Shown: positions 55,784-64,000 of the stretch, in pieces | How the letters are laid out: the number at the start of each line of letters is the position of its first letter | Numbering within the stretch: position 1 is the stretch's first letter | Notes under the pieces: generated by a model | Told to the model about the DNA's origin: nothing | What the model saw: the letters and a program-made list of their open reading frames with translations, nothing else | Databases searched by the model: none | Position numbers and translations under genes: made by a program | Source of the DNA: Mansonella perstans | Taxonomy: Eukaryota > Nematoda > Chromadorea > Rhabditida > Onchocercidae | Reading direction: 5' to 3' | DNA length: 64,000 nt | Assembly: GCA_037074765.1 (NCBI GenBank) | Contig: JBAMDO010000021.1 | Location: 70,001 to 134,000, forward strand

Positions 55784-58700
55784 TTATTGTCTCTTGGAAT
55801 ATTCTGAAGTTAACATCAATGCTGTCATTACAAGAGTAATTATCAAACCCGTTATAGAGAATATCAACACAACTAGTACTGTTAGTCCTTTAGCCTGAAA
55901 TATATTAAAACTTAAATTTTAAAAGGAAAAAGAAATCTCTTGAATGAACAGTGGTGCATATCTTGCCATCAAAACTGTTAGTATTATTTGACGACTCACC
56001 TTGTTCTCATCATGCTTTAATTTTTTTATGACAATTCGTTCTCCATGATAACGTTGTCCAGCATAAGCAACTGATGTACGTTGTTCTTCTTTTGAGGAAA
56101 TTTTCTTAAATTTGACATGATTATTTGTACGCGATAAAATATCGCATATAAGTAACTGCAAAAATTTCAAATTCAAAAACACGGTTGAACTTTGTTTATT
56201 AAAGTTTAAATATGCTCAAAAATTCTAGAAATTAAATCGAGGATATTATTTAACTCTCTGTCGGTCTGTCAATATTGCTTCGATATTCCTAATTATAGGT
56301 AATAATAAAAGAAAGAAAGATGAAACCTACCTTAATGAGGAAAAGCAGAAGTGCTGTTAGAATTACATAAAGAACATAAATAATAATAGCAGCCCATCTA
56401 GCAGTCCAAATGCGGAAAAAAATGACACTCAAAATGATTGCAATTTCTAAAATATTTACATAAATAATCTCATTCGTGTATGTTAAGAGATTCTTGCACA
56501 TTTAAGTTATCGAAGAAGAAATAAGCCTTCGTAATGTACAAGAAAGATCGATTAACTACTCTCCTGACCTACTGACCAACTTAAAGTATCTCTTTTAATT
56601 CATTAGATTATTTATGCTAATTGGGATTTTGTAATGAACTCACGAGAATGAGGAAGAGATTGGCTAAATAAAATTAATTTAACCGAAATTCATAGAAAAG
56701 AAAATGAATTCAGTAAGGCTTTTAACGTTCGAATTATGATCCGCTAATAGACCATTATCACTAAATAGCAACAAATATACAATAAGACATTATTTGGTGA
56801 CAAAGTATTTTATTAAATAACTTTTAACTTTTTTCCTCATTATTCCATGTAATGAATTGTTGTCGCAAATTGTAATAACAAACTTACGAGCCAAGAAGAA
56901 AGATAGTAAGCCAACGGTACGATGTAATAAATTAAATACGTATCGAGATTTCGATCCTTCATCACAACGTAGCAATGCGCCTATTGGTTGAATTAACATT
57001 AAACCAACTGATATAGCTCCGATCTTCAACAAAGCCTTTTTTTTTGATTTCATATACTTGTAATTTTTACTGAAAATTAGAATTAATTTACTTAAACGAT
57101 AAATTCGACCTTTGTATTTTTAATGCTGACTGTTGCATTTGATAGAATATGAAAATATATTTGTAGTAATGAAATGTTTATTGCAGGATATAAGAAATTA
57201 AATGTAACATTAACATTTTCAAACTGTATCATCAAGTTAAAGGACAAATTTTACTAATGATGCTTTATTAGTAAAGTTATCGGTTTACTTATAGTTCATC
57301 ATTTTTTGATTAAAAAGATCAATTATATATGATCCGAAAAAATGACTAAAAGTAAATCAGTCAATAACAATCTATTTCAAAAGAAACCAACAATGGAATG
57401 AAAGGCTCCGGCAGAAAGATTTCGTTTAAGGGTTTTGCTGATTGCCGGTCCGGTCCATCGCCATTCTTTTCCAATGAATACTAGTAAAACACCAACAATA
57501 ACTAAGATAACTGACAGATAGTTCACTGTGCGATGTATCTGAAATGAAAAAAACAAATCTTTATGCTTCTGTAAGAAAACTAAACTTTTATTGACTAAAA
57601 GACTTGACAAATCTGAATGATTAAAAGAGAAAATAAACTTACTTATAGTCTTTTTTTTGTAATTTGTCGAAAAGCCAAATAGAAATGAACAAAATGATTG
57701 AAAATATTTCTCAAAATATTATGTAGTGGCTCATTTTCATTATACTTTAAGTCTTGGTGCTGTTTACGGAATTTTTTGTGGATTTTGTTTGTGATTGCCT
57801 TATGTTTATGGAGTGTCATTTGATAGTGGGATAATAATAGCTGTTTTTTTGTGTTTTTTTATTGGTACTAATATAACTTTTTTTCCTATACATTTTGCTG
57901 GTTTGCAGGGTATGCCTCGTAAGATTTTGGATTATCCTGATTGTTATTCTATGTTTCAGATTGTTTCTTCTTTGGGTTCGATAGTGACTTTTATTGGTTT
58001 TATATTGTTTAATTATCTGTTGATTGATTCTATTTTTGCTTCTCGGTTTTTGGGTATTTCTTTTTATAATGGCCATAGTCCGGCTTATGTTTTAAATGTT
58101 CCTCCAATGCCAGATTCTTTTATTGAGGATTTTTTAGGTGTTGGATTGTATTGAAAGTCGTTAAGGAAGAATATTCCTTTGTATGGCTATCGTGTTGTTG
58201 GATATGGTTACTTTAGAAAGTAATTGTAGAATTAGGTTAAATTTAAACTTTTAGTTTTCAAAACTAAGAATTTTTTCTATTAAATTAATTAAATTTTGAG
58301 TTGTTTTGGTTTAATTTTTTTTATTATCTTTTATATTGTAGTTTTTTTATCTCTGTGTTGATATTTTGTTTTAGTTTTCTTGAGTGGGATCCTTTGAAAA
58401 GTAGTGTGTTGATGTGTCTAGGTATTTTGTTTATAAGTTGTTATATTTCTTTAGGTTTACATGTTTGGTATTCTTATTTTATTATTTTGATTTTTTTAAG
58501 AGGTGTTTTTTCTTTGTTGACTTATTTTTGTAGTTTATCCAATTTTAATAGTTATAATAATTACTTTTATTTGCTTGTTGTTCTTTTTTTTTGTTGTTTG
58601 TTCTTATATTTTTTTTTTGATCTAATTTCACGCTTTTAAAGATATAGCAACAAAGAATAATTAATAATTTGCTAATTAATAATATAAGCTTACATGAAAC

Positions 58701-60917
58701 CATATCTTCAAACCGAATGGCTTAGTTTCAGGCCAATGTTCCCGTAGATATCTTGCAGCTGCAATTGCTGAAGGAATCATTGACATCCAACCGACGAGCA
58801 TTAAAATTGCTGAAATTTTTTGCTTTTAAATTAATTCTCCCTCAAACGATCAAACTCTCAGAGAGTTGTCAAACATTTATATCTTTAAATATTGATGAGG
58901 AAAATTCTCCTTAAATTAATTTTAAAACCACTCAATAAATACCCGAAAAAGTACAATGTACTAATGGATTTACCATGTACGATAACCAATTTACGATTAG
59001 TCCGAGGCTTAACCGGTGCCAGCGAAATATTTTCCAATGAAGCAACATTTACTGGTTTTGAAACAAAAGATGGAAAATCCTTAGATCGTTCATCCAATGA
59101 ATGAATATCCATTTCTGAAATTTTCAATACATGAAAATGCTGAAAGTATAAAGAAGTAATGATAATTAGATGGTAATTTCTCATTTAGATCGCTTAGCAT
59201 CAAAATCATTTTTTAAAAGAATTAATGAGACTGTAAAAATTTTTCCGATATTTCTCATTTATTAATTGGATAAATGAAAATGGATAGACTAATTAAAAAG
59301 TTCTAATTATGTCATCTTATACATAGATTAGATGCCATACACATGCACATATATACACACACCTACAGAATTTATTAATTTGCATAAATAAAATTGACAT
59401 ACTTCATTAATCGATGCAAGATAAATTATATCATCTTCCAGATGAACACTCACACACACATACACACACATACACACACATATACACACATACACACACA
59501 TACACACATATACACACACACTTTTATTTCTCATACCGTAAATAGCAGATTTTAATTTGTTAAAAGAGAAAAATTTTTAAGATGGAACTTTCGTATAAAA
59601 TTAATTCTTTCACCTTCATATTTGCTTGTTGTACCGTATGCTAAAAGTAAATGATAAGTACGATTCAAATTAGGCAAATAGGCCTGTTGCATTTCGTTCT
59701 CTGGCCTAATCTTTTGTCGAAATTTACAATAAATTGAATTGGATGTATGATTAAATTCTAGTAATTCCACGTAGTTTGTAGAATTCTGAAAAAGGACCAA
59801 AAAAAAATTAAATTTATCATAATGAAAATAAATTTCATTTTATTTATGCAATTGATGTATTTAATTTAATTTAAATTAATTTCCGGAATATTTAATGCAT
59901 TTAACGTGCTGAATAAGTTTTGCTTTTATTTTAAATAAAATAAAATTTTCAATGAAAATTTTATTCATCAAAATTATGATGTGATTAAATTTGTGAAAAA
60001 TTTCATTTTAATATCATTTTCATGTGAATCCTGAACATACTGTAGCATGTAAAATATGAACAGAAATAAGATGACAAAATTTTTCGAATGAAATAAAAGC
60101 CTTAAAATTATTAGCTAGTAATCTAATAACTTATATAGCAGGATTATTTAATGTATTTTTGTATGATAATAAATAGCAAATGATGCAAAAACAGTAAGTA
60201 AACTTACCTCCATCATTAAATTCAACGGTATATTACGTTTACCATCATTCTGTGATAGAAATACACCTACTTGATTCATTTCACCAATACCACAATGAGT
60301 TACAACTTCATCACCCTAAAAAATTTCAAAAATAATTTAACAGCTTTAATAAAGATAACCTAGATGAATTACTGTTTTAGTTCATGAACAATTTTTCTCA
60401 TATATCATCTTTAACGTCAATTTCAATTTATAGTTCCAGCTCTAGATTTAATTAAATTAAAACAAACCATTTGCGTATCATTAGAGAATCCAACTGCTGC
60501 ATAATTAGTTTCCGGATGTGTTGTATTATAAAACAATTCGATAACAACCCAATCATCTGGCTGTACTGCATAACTGATAACTTTTTCACAGTCTCCTTTT
60601 TTGTCACAGTCCGGCGAAATAAATATACAGACCTAAACACGGAAATATCAGCAGGGAACAAAATGATTTTTACTGATTCAGTGAAACTGAATCTATATTT
60701 AAATTGCAAATCATTAAAACGAAAAAAAAAAAAAACCACATATCTTTGTAAAATAGATTTTCCAGATTTCAAACTTTGAATTCCACTACATATATCGTCA
60801 GAGATTTGAAAAATAAATTACCTTATTCTTTTGGCATTCGTTTAAATTAATTTGTGACGAACAAATGATAGCAGTTGCAGCAATAAAGACGATTATCGAT
60901 GATATCGTACCATTCAT
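55784..60917 (-). CDS. DOMON domain and cytochrome b561 membrane protein (ferric-chelate reductase 1-like)
   Basis: Probable transmembrane electron-transfer protein that moves electrons, likely from ascorbate, across a membrane to ferric iron or another acceptor. Eleven exons, high to low: 60917-60822, 60632-60468, 60315-60208, 59785-59614, 59114-58974, 58809-58694, 57538-57392, 57023-56888, 56446-56331, 56155-56000, 55894-55784; phases agree and give 487 aa. Seen: signal peptide in residues 1-22; DOMON domain about 30-180 (YAAVGFSNDTQMGDEVV); b561 helices about 222-395 with four His at 227 (VIVHAILML), 268 (HIHRTVNYL), 313 (GAFHSIIG) and 349 (NLLHRTVG), the expected heme ligands; a polar stretch 400-450 and a last membrane segment about 455-480. 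Neighbours are repeat copies of its own ends, and intron 6 holds mitochondrial DNA. The reductase role is inferred from the family; substrate unknown. Confidence 0.92.
57714..58223 (+). pseudogene. cox1: cox1 C-terminal fragment (in the mitochondrial insert)
   Basis: Begins near YYVVAHFHYTLSLGAVYG and continues through FFPIHFAGLQGMPRK and MFQIVSSLGS to LGVGLYW and a TAA at 58221-58223 when TGA is read as Trp. It is the last third of cytochrome oxidase subunit I, including the helix with HFH. In the standard code TGA interrupts it, so it cannot be a working nuclear gene. Confidence 0.92.
58226..58280 (+). tRNA. trnW: Mitochondrial-type tRNA-Trp (TCA), part of the insert
   Basis: Anticodon stem TTAGT (58251-58255) and ACTAA (58263-58267) around the loop TT-TCA-AA, anticodon at 58258-58260, which reads UGA/UGG in the mitochondrial code. 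A D-stem (GGTT/AACT) and an acceptor stem (58226-58232 with 58274-58280) can be drawn, and there is a short replacement loop instead of a T arm, as in nematode mitochondria. It is part of the nuclear insertion and not expected to work there. Confidence 0.8.
58301..58639 (+). pseudogene. nad6: nad6 fragment (in the mitochondrial insert)
   Basis: An open frame of about 112 codons, very rich in Phe and Leu, starting near MFWFNFFYYLLYC and containing FLEWDPLKSS and CYISLGLHVWYSYF, as in filarial NADH dehydrogenase subunit 6. AGA in FFLRGVFS would be Ser in the mitochondrial code. The frame is shorter than a full nad6 of about 150 codons, so the 3' end is probably cut at the insertion edge. Confidence 0.85.
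59340..59522. repeat. CA microsatellite in DOMON intron 4
   Basis: CACATATATACACACAC at the left, then a denser CACACATACACACACA run at 59450-59522. Intronic simple sequence. Confidence 0.85.
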
Positions 60918-61440
60918 ACCTTCCTCTTATGTAGATATATCGCTTCACTGTAAAAAAGAAAAACTTATTACATAAATCATTTTTTTATTTTACAACGAAT
61001 TCTATTATAAAATTTCGTAGTGAACAATGAATTGAGTAAATAAATTAGCTTTCGGAAAATACCAATGATATATTATAAATTTAGTTTTTGTCGGGTGAGA
61101 ATCGACTATTCATGTGATGCCACCTTAATTACTACTATTAAGGTGACACAATATTAATTACATTATCTTTAATTATACAAATAAGAGAACTTAAGCTATT
61201 TTGAGCAATTGTAGCATTCACTACTAAATTACCATTTTTTTCTATTGCAAAATAAAATTCCAGAAAAGCATAATAAAATTTCTGTATGAAGTAAAACTTA
61301 CCAATCATTCTTAGTGTAAAAAAAAATATTTTTTCTCATTTTCATATTATAATAAATAGCTTATAATTTAATACTAAAGTTGTAAACTGCTATCTAGTTA
61401 CAGATTTTCAACAAACCAACGACAATTTTCAACAAATTAA
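60690..61440. repeat. P block, working copy: DOMON exon 1 and upstream region
   Basis: Corresponds to 53940-54740 and 63360-64000. It holds the real first exon (60917-60822) and, upstream, GTGAACAATGAATTGAGTAA followed by about 150 bases nearly identical to 54262-54420. The promoter of the DOMON gene should lie here. Confidence 0.88.
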
Positions 61441-61560
61441 CGATATAGGCATTGATGACAGTTTTGAACAAATCAACAATATAGGCATTGACGACAGTTT
61501 TCAACCAATCAACGAAATACTCCTCTTTTTAATCTTTATTCTTTGTACACAAAGAGGAAA
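60918..61560 (-). promoter_or_regulatory. Upstream (promoter-containing) region of the DOMON gene
   Basis: No gene. The part to 61160 is strongly conserved with the copy at 54160-54420. It contains the hairpin at 61121-61145 and, at 61430-61505, a short run of repeats of CAACGA(A/T)ATAGGCATTGA-like phrases. No TATA element can be assigned with confidence. Confidence 0.4.
61121..61145. other. Inverted repeat in the DOMON upstream block, copy 2
   Basis: CACCTTAAT, loop TACTACT, ATTAAGGTG: a perfect 9-bp stem about 205 bases upstream of the DOMON start codon, identical to 54364-54388. The third, decayed P copy near 63868 has kept only part of one arm (CATCTTAAT). Confidence 0.7.
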
Positions 61561-61913
61561 TTGCATGGAAATGTCAGATATACAGCTTTCTCAATATGAA
61601 ACAAATTTAAATTTTAGATGATTTGATGATTAGATGGCTAACTCATCACTACGAGAAAAAGTGTCTCTAATTTTATTCTTTGTGCGATGAATCCTTCATC
61701 TTGGAACAACAATTGCTGGGAAAGTGATATGATAGTGATAAAATGATGATATTACTGGAAAAGTTATCTCAAATTTTCGGTATTATCATTATCGATGATC
61801 AAATAATATATTTTTTGTTGCATAGAATACATTAGAATGCTCAATAAATATATGCATTATTAATTCTTGTAATATTCTGAAGTGCACATCAATGCCACTC
61901 AGTACAATGGTAA

Positions 61914-62544
61914 TTAACAAACCGTCGTTACAAAAGTAATTATCAAACCCGTTGCAGTGAATGTCAGCACAACTAATACAGCACAACAAGTCAGTCCTTT
62001 TGCCTGAAATTTTTATATTGAAACTTAAATTCCGAAAAAAAGCAATTTTTTGAATGAACTATAGTCGATATCTTGTCACAAAAACTACTAATAATAGCGA
62101 AAAAAGATTAACGATTCACCTTTTTGTCATACTTTGACTTTATTACGACAATTTGTTCCCCCTGATAATGTTGTTGTCCAGCACAGGCAACTGATATACT
62201 TTCTTAGGGGAAATTTTCTTAAATTTCATTTGATTATTCGTATGCGGTTAAAATATCACATGTAAATTACTGTAAAAACTTCAAATTCAAAAATACACGT
62301 TGAATTCTGCTTATTAAAATTTAAATATACTCAAAAATTTTGGAAATCAAATCGAGGATATTATTTAGCTTTCTGTCAGTTTCCAATTCCTAATTATAGG
62401 TAATAATAAAAGAAAAAAAGATGACACCTACCTTAATGAGGAAAAGCAGAAGTGTTGTTATTATATAAAGAACATAAATAATAATAGCAGCCCACATAGC
62501 GGTTCAAATGCGGGAAAAAATGACGCTCAAAATGATCGCAATTT
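61914..62544 (-). pseudogene. Degraded copy of DOMON exons 9-11
   Basis: Three exon remnants in the same order and spacing as in the working gene: exon 9-like 62544-62432 (113 bases against 116, with TGG changed to TGA), exon 10-like 62269-62120 (begins TAA where the gene has TTA, and has indels), and exon 11-like 62003-61914 (open, AKGLT start, ends early at a TAA). No upstream exons 2-8 follow, so this is a partial duplicate without function. Confidence 0.88.
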
Positions 62545-62656
62545 CTAAAAGTTTATTCAATGTTTATTTACGTATTCGTATGTAAGAGATTCTTGCATAG
62601 TTTAGTTGTCGAAGAAGGAATAATGTACAAGAAAGATCGGTCATCAACAATTTCTG

Positions 62657-62968
62657 CATCATATTCTCTTCCCAATAACATTCCTGATTATTTGTACTGC
62701 ACTGTTGATGTTGCTGTTCTTTGACAAGGCCAAAGAACTCTTCACTAGTGTTTCAATCGTTTCCACTGGTATTCCGTTTTATTTTGTTTTCGTGTTTTGG
62801 AAAATAAATCAGATTGCTTATATAAGCCTTAGGGTAAGTTTCGCTTTCTTTTATTTTAATATCTTAAATCGAAAGAGATATCATTTCTCTTACGAGATAT
62901 CAACTTCAATCACTCGCACAATTCAGAAATCGTTTTATTGTGTTCCGGAAGAAAAGAATACTGATTAA
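62657..62968 (+). pseudogene. Degraded copy of the transporter exons 9-10
   Basis: The exon 9-like part starts [14 protein letters not shown] and keeps [20 protein letters not shown], but one A is missing at FWK, shifting the frame, and the acceptor TTTCAG has become TTTCTG. The exon 10-like part keeps [19 protein letters not shown] and a TAA stop. It is fused at about 62643 to the DOMON C block, a junction absent from the reference copy. Confidence 0.9.
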
Positions 62969-63359
62969 AAGAAAGTTTCCTCCAGTATTTGCTTTGTCTT
63001 TGTTCTGACCACTATTTCTCTATATCTTTCAAAAAAAAATTTAGTTCAGTATTTAAAACACATCACATCATACTACTGTATTTTAATTCCAGTTCTAAAT
63101 TCAGTTCAAGTTTCACAGAATAAGAGAATTTTGTTTTTGGCGTAATTATTATGCAACTTGAACTACATCGTAATTCCATAATATTGATAATAGGTATGAA
63201 AATCTGTTATTCATTTTTCCTTTATCGATATTTGTTCAACGGAAGTAGGTAACAACATATCTTTTGTTTCATATTATATATTACAGTGCTCAAATGAATT
63301 TATATGTTATTAATTCTTGGAATATTATTCAACAAAATAATTTTTATTGATTCAATAAA

Positions 63360-64000
63360 ACTATGATATTTAAATTGTTCATTAAAACACGGATAAAACC
63401 ACATGTCTTTGTAAAATAGATTTTCTAATTTCAAAATTTAAATTCCAACTTACATATCATCAAAGATTAAAAATTTCTGATATTCGTTTAAAGTAATTTG
63501 TGATCAACACATGTAGCAATAAAGGCGATTATCGATGACATTGTAGCATTATTGTCGTCCTCTTCTGCAAACACATCGCTTCACTGTAAAAAAGAAAACT
63601 TTTCATATAAATCATTATTTTTATTTTACAAAGAATTCTATCATGAAATTCCGTCACATGCATAAATCAACTTTCGAAAAATATCAATCAGACAAAGTAA
63701 ATTAAATTTCTGCTTTTATACTTTTTAATTTCACCGAAAATTCTACCACAACATTCCGTCACATGACTAGATGAACTAAATGAACAAGGTAACTTTCGGA
63801 AAACATCAATCACACATCATAAATTTAATTTCTGTTGAACGAAAATTAACTAAATCAAATTCTATATTAATGTGATGCATCTTAATTAGTGCTAAAACAG
63901 TACAACATTAATTACACTATCTTTAATCACATAAATAAAGGAATTTAAGCATATTTTGAGCAACTGTACTGTCGCTATTAAATTATTCCATTTTTTTAAA
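63360..64000. repeat. P block, third copy (degraded; runs off the window)
   Basis: Matches 53940-54560 and 60690-61260 with more changes and some short internal duplication (63645-63830 repeats TTCCGTCACATG and AACTTTCGGAAAA-like phrases). The exon 1-like part at about 63470-63550 has lost its open signal peptide: after ATGTCATCGATAATCG the frame runs into stops. More of the array probably lies to the right. Confidence 0.85.

Larger units (their letters stand above)
53150..56560. repeat. Duplication unit, reference copy (L-P-C blocks)
   Basis: Three blocks found again elsewhere in the window: L, the transporter exons 9-10 and what follows (53150-53940); P, a DOMON exon 1 copy with upstream sequence (53940-54740); C, the DOMON exons 9-11 (about 55470-56560). 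P recurs at about 60690-61440 and 63360-64000, C at about 61550-62642, and L at about 62643-63360. Similarity is high over hundreds of bases, with indels. Confidence 0.88.
57714..58636 (+). other. Nuclear copy of mitochondrial DNA (cox1 3' part - trnW - nad6 5' part)
   Basis: About 0.92 kb of T-rich sequence, unlike its flanks, inside intron 6 of the DOMON gene and antisense to it. It holds, in one direction, the end of cox1, a tRNA-Trp and most of nad6. Frames are open in the invertebrate mitochondrial code (TGA as Trp at 57793 and 58152, AGA/AGG as Ser), with no frameshift seen. The left edge lies at about 57714 (TATTATGTAGTGGC) and the right edge at about 58636, both judged only from loss of similarity. 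Nuclear exons of one gene stand on both sides, so it is an insertion rather than a stray mitochondrial contig. The intact state suggests a recent transfer. Confidence 0.93.

Noticed and set aside
57816..58076. 86-codon minus-strand open frame in DOMON intron 6
   Set aside because: It is the antisense shadow of the mitochondrial cox1 fragment.
58701..58809. Alternative donor for DOMON exon 6 at ATATG/GTTTCA
   Set aside because: It would put exon 7 into a frame with an early stop; the donor after TGGTTTCAT (GTAAGC) keeps the frame and gives the expected HIHR motif.

Overview
This window is nuclear DNA of a nematode, most likely a filarial worm (Onchocercidae). It is AT-rich, and its genes are split into many small exons with GT-AG introns whose acceptors usually read TTTCAG or TTGCAG. 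Gene products match nematode or animal families. A piece of mitochondrial DNA sits in one intron with the order cox1 - trnW - nad6, which is the order I know from filarial mitochondria, and it uses the invertebrate code. Long stretches between genes hold only microsatellites and short tandem repeats. I rebuilt the exons by hand; in every model except the N-terminus of the Cys-rich gene, exon lengths and splice phases agree.

Layout: (1) 1-8646, no gene, repeats. (2) 8647-13067 (+), ten-exon CAF-1 p150 (chaf-1), chromatin assembly. (3) 15291-16133 (+), 3' part of a small Cys-rich probably secreted protein. (4) 16134-23186, repeats. (5) 23187-33181 (-), nine-exon stimulatory G-protein alpha subunit (gsa-1), including a 20-codon first exon about 7.25 kb upstream of exon 2. 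(6) 36910-45180 (+), nine-exon VPS4 ATPase (vps-4) with a one-base frame break at an A10 run in exon 2; its 4.5-kb intron 4 holds a complete four-exon rhodopsin-like GPCR on the opposite strand (39407-41287). (7) 48998-53549 (+), ten-exon LAT-type amino-acid transporter light chain. (8) 55784-60917 (-), eleven-exon DOMON + cytochrome b561 membrane reductase, with the roughly 0.92-kb mitochondrial insertion in intron 6. (9) 60.7-64.0 kb, degraded repeat copies of the transporter 3' end and of the first and last exons of the DOMON gene.

The genes are not an operon and have unrelated jobs: histone deposition, cAMP signalling, ESCRT-III disassembly, amino-acid exchange and transmembrane electron transfer. 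The most unusual part is 53-64 kb. There a unit of about 3.4 kb (transporter 3' end, DOMON exon 1 with its upstream region, DOMON exons 9-11) occurs in several complete and partial copies. The working DOMON gene takes its first exon from one copy and its last three exons from another, and it carries the mitochondrial insert in between. I found no CRISPR array, no nuclear tRNA or rRNA gene and no intact transposon.
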